Assembly (NCBI GenBank): GCA_035415815.1
Contig: DAOOGR010000075.1
Coordinates: 1 to 7,428 of the forward strand
Direction of reading: 5' to 3'
DNA: 7,428 bases
Source of the DNA: Rectinema sp003452735
GTDB lineage: Bacteria > Spirochaetota > Spirochaetia > Treponematales > Rectinemataceae
The notes under the pieces were generated by a model that ran no database searches, had not been told where the DNA came from, and was given only the letters and a program-made list of their open reading frames with translations. Positions 1 to 6,092 of the stretch are shown here, in pieces. Position 1 is the first letter of the stretch; every line of letters starts with the position of its first letter. A program made the translations under genes and the position numbers.

Positions 1-106
1 CTATGCCCAAAGTAATGTAACCCAAGAGCACAGGTATGCTTGCCTTGAACGCAGCGTGAAGGATTGAGCTCCGCCCGGATTGGGATGACGATTTTTTGAT
101 TCTCAT
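1..106 (-). CDS. AzlC-family permease, N-terminal fragment (runs off left edge)
   Basis: Only the first 35 codons are present; the gene continues beyond base 1. After a basic, Ser-rich tail (MRIKKSSSQSGRSS) the reading continues AAFKASIPVLLGYITLGI. This matches the start of the first membrane segment of AzlC proteins, where a Lys/Gly-Pro-hydrophobic-GY-x2-GI pattern is typical. AzlC is the large subunit of the AzlCD exporter of branched-chain amino acids in the cytoplasmic membrane. The ATG at 104-106 has only a weak purine-rich stretch (AGAAAAGA) before it, and the frame stays open upstream to a TTG near 169, so the start is uncertain. It lies 168 bases downstream of the proteinase gene on the same strand with no convincing terminator between them, so cotranscription is possible. 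The family call rests on about 18 residues. Confidence 0.6.
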   Translation of the reverse strand, partial: MRIKKSSSQSGRSSILHAAFKASIPVLLGYITLGI

Positions 107-274
107 GATTCTTTTCTTTTTCTCAATTTTTCTTTGATGTTCCTGGCTTTCTAGCCAATAAAAGCGCAACAAAGGAGCTTGCGGTGCTATTAAATAACTA
201 TGGCAGCTGGCGGAGCTTACAAAATAACAAATCGCTCTCAAAAAGATAGTTATGCACAATTTTCCCCCATTCGT

Positions 275-1099
275 TTACTTCTGAGTCTTGCTCTGGCGAG
301 GAACCGGTAGGTACTCCACTCCTCCTTGTTGTTTTACTGGCTGCGGATACAACATCATAAGCTGCAATATCTCGTTGGGCATGTCAGTATTGACTGGCAG
401 GCCAAGCGAACGGGCTTCTTCGGCCGAGATAGGATAATCATGTGTCCACATGCCGGTCGCCAGTTTTGTCGCCAACGCAGCCGCGGCATCCTCTTTCATG
501 TGTCTGCTCAATAAGCTGGTGGCCGCTGCTTCGAGTTGTTGAATTGCTTTGCGCCCAATATCCGCCATAATTAAAGTCTGATCTTCAACCTCGGAAATCG
601 GCTTCTGGTCGATTACCTTGATAAAAGAGGCAGCTGGGTATTGTCCTATTTGTGGGTCAATCGGCCCAAGGACGGAGTGCTTGCACATGACGATTTCATC
701 CGCGGCCAGTGCAATCAATGTACCGCCTGACATGGCATAATGGGGAACAAAGACAGTGACCTTGCCTTTGTGAGCTTGAATTGCGCGTGCAATCTGGAGG
801 GCAGCCAACACAAGTCCGCCTGGTGTGTGCAGTATGATGTCTAGCGGCACATTATCATCTGTCATCTGAATAGCGCGTAATACTTCCTCGGAGTCATTCA
901 CATCGATGTACCGCATCAGCGGAAATCCCATAAGGCTCATTGTTTCCTGTCTATGTACAAGGAGAATCACGCGTGAGCCGCGCTTTTTTTCAATCTGGGC
1001 GATTTTGTGGGCGCGCATTGTATTGAGATAACGCCGCTGCATCACTGGTTGCAATGTCGAAATCATGAGGAAAATCCAAAAGATATCAATTATGCCCAT
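275..1099 (-). CDS. SDH-family Clp-fold serine proteinase, membrane anchored
   Basis: The 274-residue product belongs to the SDH/SppA-like Clp-fold serine proteases (the family of Pfam PF01972). Residues 3-20 form a hydrophobic N-terminal anchor (IIDIFWIFLMISTLQPVM) followed by a basic segment, so the enzyme is probably membrane bound with a cytoplasmic domain. Family signatures seen are HTPGG at 91-95 (oxyanion-type loop), AMSGGT at 122-127 with Ser124 as likely nucleophile, LGPIDPQIG at 144-152, and THDYPIS at 219-225, whose His220 is a candidate catalytic residue. The C-terminal tail is Pro/Gln/Lys rich. The start is well supported: GGGAGGG lies at 1105-1111, five bases before the ATG, and a promoter lies at 1197-1225. 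The substrate is unknown; proteins of this class are thought to act in membrane protein quality control. It is transcribed divergently from the dinB-like gene. Confidence 0.88.
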   Translation of the reverse strand: MGIIDIFWIFLMISTLQPVMQRRYLNTMRAHKIAQIEKKRGSRVILLVHRQETMSLMGFPLMRYIDVNDSEEVLRAIQMTDDNVPLDIILHTPGGLVLAALQIARAIQAHKGKVTVFVPHYAMSGGTLIALAADEIVMCKHSVLGPIDPQIGQYPAASFIKVIDQKPISEVEDQTLIMADIGRKAIQQLEAAATSLLSRHMKEDAAAALATKLATGMWTHDYPISAEEARSLGLPVNTDMPNEILQLMMLYPQPVKQQGGVEYLPVPRQSKTQK

Positions 1100-1154
1100 A
1101 GTAACCCTCCCATTTTATAAACTGTAAGAATACAATAATTCTCGCATGTATATC

Positions 1155-1188
1155 GGTAAACTACCACCACCAAAGGTGATAGTTTTCC
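1155..1188 (-). promoter_or_regulatory. 5'-leader hairpin of the proteinase mRNA
   Basis: The arm GGTAAACTACCACC (1155-1168) can pair with GGTGATAGTTTTCC (1175-1188) around a 6-base loop, with two mismatches (1157:1186 and 1164:1179). With the promoter predicted at 1197-1225, transcription would begin near 1190, so this stem-loop would form the extreme 5' end of the proteinase transcript. It has no U tract and so is not a terminator. An mRNA-stabilising or regulatory role is inference. Confidence 0.4.
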
Positions 1189-1196
1189 AAGATTGA

Positions 1197-1225
1197 ATAA
1201 TAAGCAACCCTAACAATGTAAGCAA
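1197..1225 (-). promoter_or_regulatory. Sigma70-type promoter for the proteinase gene
   Basis: Read on the minus strand, TTGCTT (1225-1220) is followed after exactly 17 bases by TATTAT (1202-1197). Predicted transcription starts near 1190, giving a leader of about 90 bases to the ATG at 1099. The same TTGCTT-17-TATATT form occurs upstream of the oxidoreductase gene, which supports the reading. The 22-bp direct repeats lie immediately upstream of the -35 box. Confidence 0.5.
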
Positions 1226-1232
1226 TAAAAGC

Positions 1233-1283
1233 GCTCATGGATTGCCACAGAATTTAAGAAAGCTCATGGATTGCCACAGAATT
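1233..1283. repeat. Two 22-bp exact direct repeats, 29-bp period
   Basis: Bases 1233-1254 and 1262-1283 are identical (beginning GCTCATGGATTGCC and ending ACAGAATT), separated by 7 bases (TAAGAAA). I found no further copy in the window. They sit directly upstream of the -35 box of the minus-strand promoter, where activator sites usually lie. The 360-base gap 1100-1459 otherwise contains only promoter and leader sequence; no small gene is visible in it. Confidence 0.75.
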
Positions 1284-1361
1284 GTCGTACGCTTCTTTTG
1301 TTGTATGTGTCACAGCTCTATTATTGTTCGAGTAGGTTCTATCGCTAGTATAAGGGTGCAT

Positions 1362-1420
1362 CAATTCAGGCTATACTATTTGAATTGGTAGGTAGCTATG
1401 TTCGCTTATATGCCAATTCG
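1362..1420 (+). promoter_or_regulatory. Three CAATTC half-sites around a candidate -10 before the dinB-like gene
   Basis: CAATTCA (1362-1368) and TGAATTG (1381-1387) are perfect inverted copies flanking TATACT (1372-1377), a good -10 hexamer without a good -35. A third copy, CCAATTC (1413-1419), is inverted relative to the second, and GAATTGGTA/TGCCAATTC (1382-1390/1411-1419) can pair over 9 bp with one G-T. This could be an operator with three half-sites or a leader hairpin. The promoter assignment is weak. Confidence 0.4.
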
Positions 1421-1459
1421 ATTCAGCGTTAAATTATTTTATACTAGGGAGGCAAGACT

Positions 1460-1975
1460 ATGGATTTGGAAACAATAAAGTTGTTTTCACTTTATAACAA
1501 AACAACAAATGCAAAGATGAATAAATTTATATCTACACTGAGCAACGAGCAATGGGAAAAGAAATTCGACTGCTTTTTCCCTTCGGTGAAATCGCTTTGC
1601 AATCATATCTATGCCACAGACATAAACTGGTTAAAGCGCTTCTCTACATTGAGGGAATTTCGGTTTATTAAGCACGATGTATTCAAGAAGGAAATAAAGT
1701 TCGGCGAAGTTGTCATAGGCGGCACCGAACAATACTTACAATCAAGGGTTGAGCTCGACGAAATCATAGAACAATTTGCCAATGAATTGACGGCCGAGGA
1801 CCTCACAAAGCGATTGAAGTACAAAGACCCGCACGGGAACGAGCACGACAATCCATTTGGCGGCATGATACTCCATATGTTCAACCATGAAACGCATCAT
1901 AGGGGCATGATATCGGTCTATCTAGAGCAGCTCGGCATCGAAAACGACTATAGCAATTTGTCCGCGATATTCTAA
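1460..1975 (+). CDS. DinB/YfiT-like family protein (putative metal-dependent enzyme)
   Basis: The 171-residue product has the length and layout of the DinB four-helix-bundle superfamily (DinB/YfiT, DUF664 relatives). The metal-binding His triad is visible: His49 in SLCNHIYATD, and His143 and His147 in FNHETHHRG near the C-terminus, where the family has a conserved HxxxH. Members are cytoplasmic; some are thiol-dependent S-transferases (for example with mycothiol or bacillithiol) and many are damage or stress inducible, but the substrate here cannot be read from the sequence. The start is firm: AGGGAGG at 1446-1452 lies seven bases before the ATG. The gene is monocistronic, divergent from the proteinase gene and convergent with the oxidoreductase gene 88 bases downstream. 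Its stop codon borders the shared terminator. Confidence 0.85.
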   Translation: MDLETIKLFSLYNKTTNAKMNKFISTLSNEQWEKKFDCFFPSVKSLCNHIYATDINWLKRFSTLREFRFIKHDVFKKEIKFGEVVIGGTEQYLQSRVELDEIIEQFANELTAEDLTKRLKYKDPHGNEHDNPFGGMILHMFNHETHHRGMISVYLEQLGIENDYSNLSAIF

Positions 1976-2044
1976 AAAAACCTCGCGCTATACAGTGAGG
2001 CTTGCGATTTACGATAACGCAAAGCCTACGATAACGCGAGGTTT
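1974..2044 (-). terminator. Nested hairpin terminator between convergent genes
   Basis: AAACCTCGCG (1978-1987) pairs perfectly with CGCGAGGTTT (2035-2044). Inside it AGGCTTGCG (1998-2006) pairs with CGCAAAGCCT (2018-2027) with one bulge. On the minus strand the outer stem runs into seven U residues (complement of A1974-1980), so it is a good intrinsic terminator for the oxidoreductase gene, whose stop is about 20 bases before the stem. On the plus strand it follows the DinB stop directly but has only a short U run, so it may work weakly there too. The loop region holds TACGATAACGC twice (2010-2020 and 2027-2037). Confidence 0.75.
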
Positions 2045-2063
2045 GCACAAACAAGGAGGCTCG

Positions 2064-3986
2064 CTATACCGCTAAGCCCGCCCTGTATCCCTCTTCGACT
2101 GCTTCAAGCGCTTTGCGCACTTTGAGCGCATCGCCAACGGTCAAAACCTGAGGAACCTTTCCTTCGAGCTCCTTAGTCAGGCTATTGACCGACTTAGCGC
2201 CAATGGCCATCACGATGGTATCGGCAGGCCCTATTTTGATTTCCGTGCCATCTATCTCAGAGATAACGCCATCATCCAGAATCTTCTTTACCGGTGCATT
2301 GACATATATCTTGACGCCATTGTCGTGTAAGTCCTTCATCAAGAAATAGCGGACGGCATCCTCTTCGTCATTGGCAATATCAGGCAACATTTCAACGATC
2401 GTCACTTCCTTGCCATGATTCGCAAGATGATCAGCGGTTTCGGAACCCACCATGCCGCCACCTATCACGATCACTCGATGTCCCACATTTACATTGCCAA
2501 GAAGCACATCATTTGCTTCAACAACATTGGGTCTGTCCTTGCCTGGAATATCCGGGACTATGGGCTCTCCGCCTGTCGCCACAATCACAGCATCGGGGGC
2601 TTCCTTTTCGACAATCTCGACCGTCAGCTCAGTATTGAAGTGGACATTCACATTATATTTTTTGAGCTGATTCTGCTGCCATGCGAGGAACATATCCACT
2701 TCGCCCTTATTGGGTGGTATAGCTCCAATTAAGTATTGTCCTCCAAGTTTATCGCTTTTTTCATATAGATGAACCTCGTGACCTCGCTGAGCAGCTACCC
2801 TCGCCGCTTCCATCCCTGCCGGGCCACCGCCTGCAACAAATACCTTTTTCTTCTTATCGACAGGCTTCAAGATAAACTCAGATTCTCTGCCCGTTACAGG
2901 ATTCACCAAACAGCCGCCTGGATTGCCTCTAAAAAGATTACCAACACAGCCCTGCAAGCACCCAATACAATAGTTGATCTCGTCGAATTTTCCCGCAGCA
3001 GCCTTATTTGGAAGCTCAGGATCAGCGAGAGAACCTCTGCCTATGGCCACGAAATCAGCCTTTCCTGATGCGATTATCGTTTCTGCCATCATAGGATCAT
3101 TGATTCTTCCAACGGTGATGACTGGTATGGAAACAACCTTCTTGACTTCCGCTGCAAAATCGGCGATCCAGCCATGCCGCACAGCAGCGGGCGGTATGAT
3201 AAACTGCATGCTTCCGTAGACGCCTGCTGAAACATGGATAGCATTCACCCCCGCCTGTTCGAGCAATACCGCGATGGCCTTTGTATCCTCAATAGTCCTT
3301 CCACCGGGCACGAATTCATCGCCAGAAATCCTGAAAAGGATAGGAAAATCGTTCCCTGCTTTGGCTCGTATATTAGATATGATCTCTAGTGGGAATCTCA
3401 TTCTGTTTAGAAGAGAGCCACCATATTCATCTGTTCTCTTATTTGAATAAGGAGACATGAATTGGGCGATGAGATAACCATGCGCGCCGTGAACCTCTAC
3501 ACCATCGAACCCAGCCTTTTTGGCCCGCAATGCACAATCTCCGAATTCCTCTACTATGTTGCGAATCTCAGCCTTGGTGAGCTCATGAGGAATCTCCTGA
3601 TTCGCGGGGCATGGGATCGGCGAAGGAGCTACAGGCTGCGCACCAATAACAAAATGATTTGTCTGTCTGCCCGCATGGTATATCTGTGCCACTATCTTAC
3701 TGCCATATCGATGCACTCGCTCGGGCAGTTTGGAATGACTCTCGATTTGATCATCATTCCACAGCCCAGGAATCCCCGCAAATCCCTTTCCACGCGGATC
3801 AACTGCGTAATCCTCGGTGATAATGAGTCCCCATCCGCCTTTTGCTTTTGCCTCATGATACGCGATATACTTTTCTGTCGCCGTACCATCGTTGTTGCAA
3901 AAATTCATCACCATGGCTGGTACGACCAATCGGTTGCTTACCTCCATCTTGCCAATACGCATAGGAGAAAAAAGGTTCTTTAGCAT
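2064..3986 (-). CDS. FMN/4Fe-4S/FAD NADH:flavin oxidoreductase, 2,4-dienoyl-CoA reductase type
   Basis: The 640-residue product has the full three-part layout of the 2,4-dienoyl-CoA reductase/trimethylamine dehydrogenase class. Residues 1-330 form an old-yellow-enzyme TIM barrel with the active-site segment HGAHGYLIAQFMSP at 166-179. A 4Fe-4S cluster site CX2CX3CX11C follows at Cys340, 343, 347 and 359. An FAD Rossmann motif GGGPAGMEAA lies at 386-395, an ATGG motif at 470-473, the NAD(P)H Rossmann motif GGGMVGSETA at 509-518, and the late FAD contact TVGDA at 616-620. The enzyme moves electrons from NAD(P)H through FAD and Fe-S to FMN and reduces a conjugated C=C or enoyl substrate; many anaerobes carry several paralogues of unknown substrate, so fadH-like fatty-acid function is not proven. 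It is cytoplasmic. AAGGGAGG at 3993-4000 lies six bases before the ATG and fixes the start. It appears monocistronic. Confidence 0.93.
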   Translation of the reverse strand: MLKNLFSPMRIGKMEVSNRLVVPAMVMNFCNNDGTATEKYIAYHEAKAKGGWGLIITEDYAVDPRGKGFAGIPGLWNDDQIESHSKLPERVHRYGSKIVAQIYHAGRQTNHFVIGAQPVAPSPIPCPANQEIPHELTKAEIRNIVEEFGDCALRAKKAGFDGVEVHGAHGYLIAQFMSPYSNKRTDEYGGSLLNRMRFPLEIISNIRAKAGNDFPILFRISGDEFVPGGRTIEDTKAIAVLLEQAGVNAIHVSAGVYGSMQFIIPPAAVRHGWIADFAAEVKKVVSIPVITVGRINDPMMAETIIASGKADFVAIGRGSLADPELPNKAAAGKFDEINYCIGCLQGCVGNLFRGNPGGCLVNPVTGRESEFILKPVDKKKKVFVAGGGPAGMEAARVAAQRGHEVHLYEKSDKLGGQYLIGAIPPNKGEVDMFLAWQQNQLKKYNVNVHFNTELTVEIVEKEAPDAVIVATGGEPIVPDIPGKDRPNVVEANDVLLGNVNVGHRVIVIGGGMVGSETADHLANHGKEVTIVEMLPDIANDEEDAVRYFLMKDLHDNGVKIYVNAPVKKILDDGVISEIDGTEIKIGPADTIVMAIGAKSVNSLTKELEGKVPQVLTVGDALKVRKALEAVEEGYRAGLAV

Positions 3987-4070
3987 ATTTTACCTCCCTT
4001 TTTTGGTAAGCCTTTCGCTTTGAAGCGAGCGATAGACATTCAGCATCGTACAAGACAATACTGCGATAAA

Positions 4071-4099
4071 AATATATCGATAAAATAGTATGGAAGCAA
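4071..4099 (-). promoter_or_regulatory. Sigma70-type promoter for the oxidoreductase gene
   Basis: On the minus strand TTGCTT (4099-4094) and TATATT (4076-4071) are separated by 17 bases. Transcription would start near 4064, giving a leader of about 78 bases before the ATG at 3986. The leader contains a tight inverted repeat TCGCTT-TG-AAGCGA (4015-4028), a possible small hairpin or operator. Bases 4100-4189 upstream show nothing I can name. Confidence 0.5.
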
Positions 4100-4189
4100 T
4101 GAAAAAATGTTGCTGGTCTTGGTTCCTGAGCCCTTCACACAGAATCACGCTTCCAAGGCTCGACAATCTATTTCATATAGTACTCTTTC

Positions 4190-4313
4190 GCTCGCGACTT
4201 GCATAGCGACTTGAGGGGCTGACTTGGGGGTATCTTGGAGGGATATTTGGGAGTAGGGGTATCTTGGAGGCTAACTTGTTGGGTATCTTGCGGAGTGACT
4301 TGCTTGTAACTTG
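4190..4313. repeat. Degenerate ~12-bp CTTG array
   Basis: CTTG (once TTTG) begins at 4198, 4210, 4223, 4234, 4246, 4263, 4275, 4287, 4299 and 4310, giving steps of 12, 13, 11, 12, 17, 12, 12, 12 and 11 bases. The 7-8 bases between are G-rich on the plus strand and alternate between forms like GGGGTATCTTG and GAGTGACTTG. The block GGGGTATCTTGGAGG occurs twice exactly (near 4227-4241 and 4256-4270). The edges are sharp. One plus frame stays open through the array (about 4207-4311) but has no credible start, so I treat it as noncoding. The stretch lies in the 546-base gap 3987-4532. Confidence 0.75.
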
Positions 4314-4485
4314 AAGTCTAGATAATAGGCAGTATTTCTTGCCCAATGACTATATACACAAAAGACGCTTAAGCGCTCGTACTTTCAGAAAGGCTCAACG
4401 AATCTTCATCGAGCCGTCTAAACGTTTCGAGATTGCGAAGAGTAATATCATCTTTGGTTGAACATCGGAGAGATTGCTTTTTTCT
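4314..4485. other. Intergenic DNA, possible decayed minus-strand coding remnant
   Basis: No intact gene is visible. A perfect 10-bp palindrome CGCTTAAGCG lies at 4366-4375. On the minus strand a stretch ending in a stop at 4369-4371 reads DDITLRNLETFRRLDEDS, which looks protein-like but lacks a start and is out of frame with the LYSLIEQ segment just upstream of it. Together they could be remains of a frameshifted gene. The homology is not established. Confidence 0.25.
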
Positions 4486-4503
4486 GCTCTATCAAAGAAT
4501 ACA
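4486..4503. repeat. 18-bp exact repeat, copy 1 (upstream of HNH gene)
   Basis: GCTCTATCAAAGAATACA here is identical and in the same orientation to 5847-5864, inside the XRE-type gene. On the minus strand both copies can be read as LYSLIE. Flanking similarity continues imperfectly rightwards (TTAGATAATTATGC here, TTATGAATTGTGC there), which suggests homology and not chance. Confidence 0.7.
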
Positions 4504-4517
4504 AAATTAGATAATTA

Positions 4518-4526
4518 TGCTAAAAT
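4518..4526 (+). promoter_or_regulatory. Extended -10 promoter for the HNH gene, leaderless start
   Basis: TGCTAAAAT is an extended -10 element (TG-N-TAAAAT). No good -35 is present at the expected distance. The hexamer ends at 4526, so transcription would begin at about 4533, which is the A of the ATG start codon. No Shine-Dalgarno sequence lies before that ATG, consistent with a leaderless mRNA. Confidence 0.45.
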
Positions 4527-4532
4527 ATAAAT

Positions 4533-5504
4533 ATGAGATTTTATGTTGGTGTAACCGATTACGATTGGTTTCATTACTTAAGGAGCTTTGATCCTCCACC
4601 TGAAGACATAAATTTTTGGCAACCGAGTGCGAGGCAGCCAGCGAAACTTGAAAGAGGTGAGCCTTTTCTCTTCAGGCTTCATGCTCCCTATAATAAAATA
4701 GCAGGACTTGGTTTTTTTTCTACCTTTACAGTATTGCCCTTGGGAACGGTATGGGAAGCATTTGGCCAGCGCAATGGTGCAGAAAGCCTTCGAAATCTTG
4801 GGAGAAAGATAGCTCATTATAAGGAAATTAAAGAGACTTTTGATCCTTTGAGAATGGTAATCGGATGCAATATCCTCACTGATCCGATATTCTTCGATGA
4901 TAATCGAATGATCGATAACCCAAGTGATTGGAAAAGCAACATTGTGGTTGGCAAATACTATGATACTGATGATCCTATTGGTGCAAAAATCTGGGATCAA
5001 GTGCGACTTCGCCTAGAGGAAAAGAGATTCTATGATCGCGCAACGCTTGATGACATTGCGCCACCAGTGGATAGGCACCTTGAGCCACAATATAAAGAAG
5101 TAATATCAAAAGTAAGAATTGGGCAATGTGCATTTCGCTTTATGGTAACTGAAGCATATCAGCATACATGCGCGATTACTGCAGATCACACTCTCCCTGT
5201 TCTAGAAGCTGCTCATATCAAACCATTTTCAGAACATGGGCCTTCTCTGGTATCAAACGGGCTCCTGCTTAGGGCTGACTTACATAAACTCTTCGACGAT
5301 GGCTATATGACCATTACCCCTGATTTTCATGTTGAAGTGAGCAATGCTCTAAAAGAAGTATTCAATAATGGTAGAATCTATTACGCTTTTCATGGTCAAA
5401 AACTTGCCCACCTTCCTGAAATTAAAACCGACCAACCTTCGAGTGAGTTCCTTCGTTGGCATAATGAAAATGTGTTTGAGTCGTGGAGAAATCCTGCAAA
5501 ATAG
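4533..5504 (+). CDS. HNH endonuclease with N-terminal PUA/EVE-like domain (putative restriction nuclease)
   Basis: The 323-residue product has two parts. The N-terminal half starts YVGVTDYDWFHYL and contains NFWQPS at 27-32, a GEPFLF strand at 42-47 and AGLGFF at 57-62; this order (opening VTD strand, FW, GxxxLF, GxGFF) resembles the PUA-superfamily fold of EVE-like modified-base readers. The C-terminal half (about 195-323) is an HNH_2-type nuclease: RIGQCAFR at 195-202, Cys213, AAHI with His228, SNGLLLR with Asn242, and DLHKLFD with His251, then a family-typical WHNENVF at 309-315. All HNH residues are present, so the enzyme should be active. The likely role is cleavage of DNA, perhaps carrying modified bases, as in PUA-HNH modification-dependent restriction; the substrate is inferred. 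The ATG is chosen because the family begins with this VGVTD strand. No SD is present. It converges with the XRE gene 85 bases away. Confidence 0.85.
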   Translation: MRFYVGVTDYDWFHYLRSFDPPPEDINFWQPSARQPAKLERGEPFLFRLHAPYNKIAGLGFFSTFTVLPLGTVWEAFGQRNGAESLRNLGRKIAHYKEIKETFDPLRMVIGCNILTDPIFFDDNRMIDNPSDWKSNIVVGKYYDTDDPIGAKIWDQVRLRLEEKRFYDRATLDDIAPPVDRHLEPQYKEVISKVRIGQCAFRFMVTEAYQHTCAITADHTLPVLEAAHIKPFSEHGPSLVSNGLLLRADLHKLFDDGYMTITPDFHVEVSNALKEVFNNGRIYYAFHGQKLAHLPEIKTDQPSSEFLRWHNENVFESWRNPAK

Positions 5505-5589
5505 CCTTCCGAATGATTGCTGTCCAAAGATCCAACAATATATTAGGAGCCTTTCTTTAATTATCTGTTCTGTAGAATTACATTTATTC

Positions 5590-6084
5590 TTAAATACTCA
5601 ATAGGTTTTCTTCGAGAATTCTTTTCTTGGACTCTTCGGAAAGGATAACTTTTGATTTGGCCTCGCTTTCCGCCAGCCGTTCAGCGCGCTTTTGGGACAT
5701 CTGACGTATCTCTTTGACCATAGCGCGGATTTCTTCTTCATCTAATTCTGGTTCAGAAAGTGCTTCGATGAGGCTTTTTTTGAAGGCTCCAAAAGGCTTT
5801 TCGATATAGCCATAGAATATAGTAGACCATGTTCCAGTTTCTGACGGCTCTATCAAAGAATACAGCTTATGAATTGTGCGCATATCCTCTGAACCAGGTT
5901 CGCTTTGACCTTTGAGCCATGCATAGAGCGAAGGCCTACTCACATGCAAGATTCGAGCAAGGTCGCTCTTACTCAATCCAAAGAAAGAGAAAATAGCACT
6001 GAGTTTTTCAGCAATCGAGGCAGAATTCCCTAGAGATCCAAGACTATTGATTGGGCTATCTATTTTGTTTACTTCTTTTGGCAT
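5590..6084 (-). CDS. XRE-type helix-turn-helix protein
   Basis: The 164-residue product carries one XRE/Cro-like helix-turn-helix at about 24-78, with the core SKSDLARILHVSRPSLYAWL at 38-57 followed by KGQSEP. The remainder is not recognised: a middle segment with aromatic residues (TWSTIFYGYIEKPFGAF) and a strongly charged, helix-rich tail from about 113 to 162, possibly a coiled coil for dimerisation. It should bind DNA in the cytoplasm. Its position next to the HNH gene suggests a controller or silencer of that gene, or an unrelated antitoxin-like regulator; neither is shown. A good promoter overlaps an inverted repeat just upstream, fitting autoregulation. There is no Shine-Dalgarno, and the predicted mRNA start is within about three bases of the ATG. 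Codons near 76-80 overlap the 18-bp sequence repeated upstream of the HNH gene. Confidence 0.75.
   Translation of the reverse strand: MPKEVNKIDSPINSLGSLGNSASIAEKLSAIFSFFGLSKSDLARILHVSRPSLYAWLKGQSEPGSEDMRTIHKLYSLIEPSETGTWSTIFYGYIEKPFGAFKKSLIEALSEPELDEEEIRAMVKEIRQMSQKRAERLAESEAKSKVILSEESKKRILEENLLSI
5847..5864. repeat. 18-bp exact repeat, copy 2 (inside the XRE gene)
   Basis: This copy encodes YSLIE within the linker after the helix-turn-helix and matches 4486-4503 exactly. The two copies are 1361 bases apart in direct orientation and bracket the HNH gene together with the 3' part of the XRE gene. Confidence 0.7.
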
Positions 6085-6092
6085 GATTCTCT

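Noticed and set aside
1233..1283. CRISPR mini-array
   Set aside because: Only two copies with a 7-base spacer; far too short for spacers and no cas genes.
2053..2059. AAGGAGG plus-strand Shine-Dalgarno-like site
   Set aside because: No start codon follows at a workable distance; it lies just past the 3' end of the minus-strand gene.
3462..3983. 173-codon plus-strand frame
   Set aside because: Antisense to conserved barrel codons of the oxidoreductase, no family resemblance and no ribosome binding site.
4207..4314. Coding repeat protein (reads GILEANLLGILRSDLL in one frame, pentapeptide-like)
   Set aside because: No credible start codon or ribosome binding site, the phase breaks at the 11-, 13- and 17-base steps, and a stop closely flanks each side.
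4578..5000. 140-codon minus-strand frame
   Set aside because: Antisense to the HNH gene N-terminal half; no recognisable protein features.
5505..5589. Terminator between the convergent HNH and XRE genes
   Set aside because: No stem with a U tract could be found; transcripts may overlap or end by other means.
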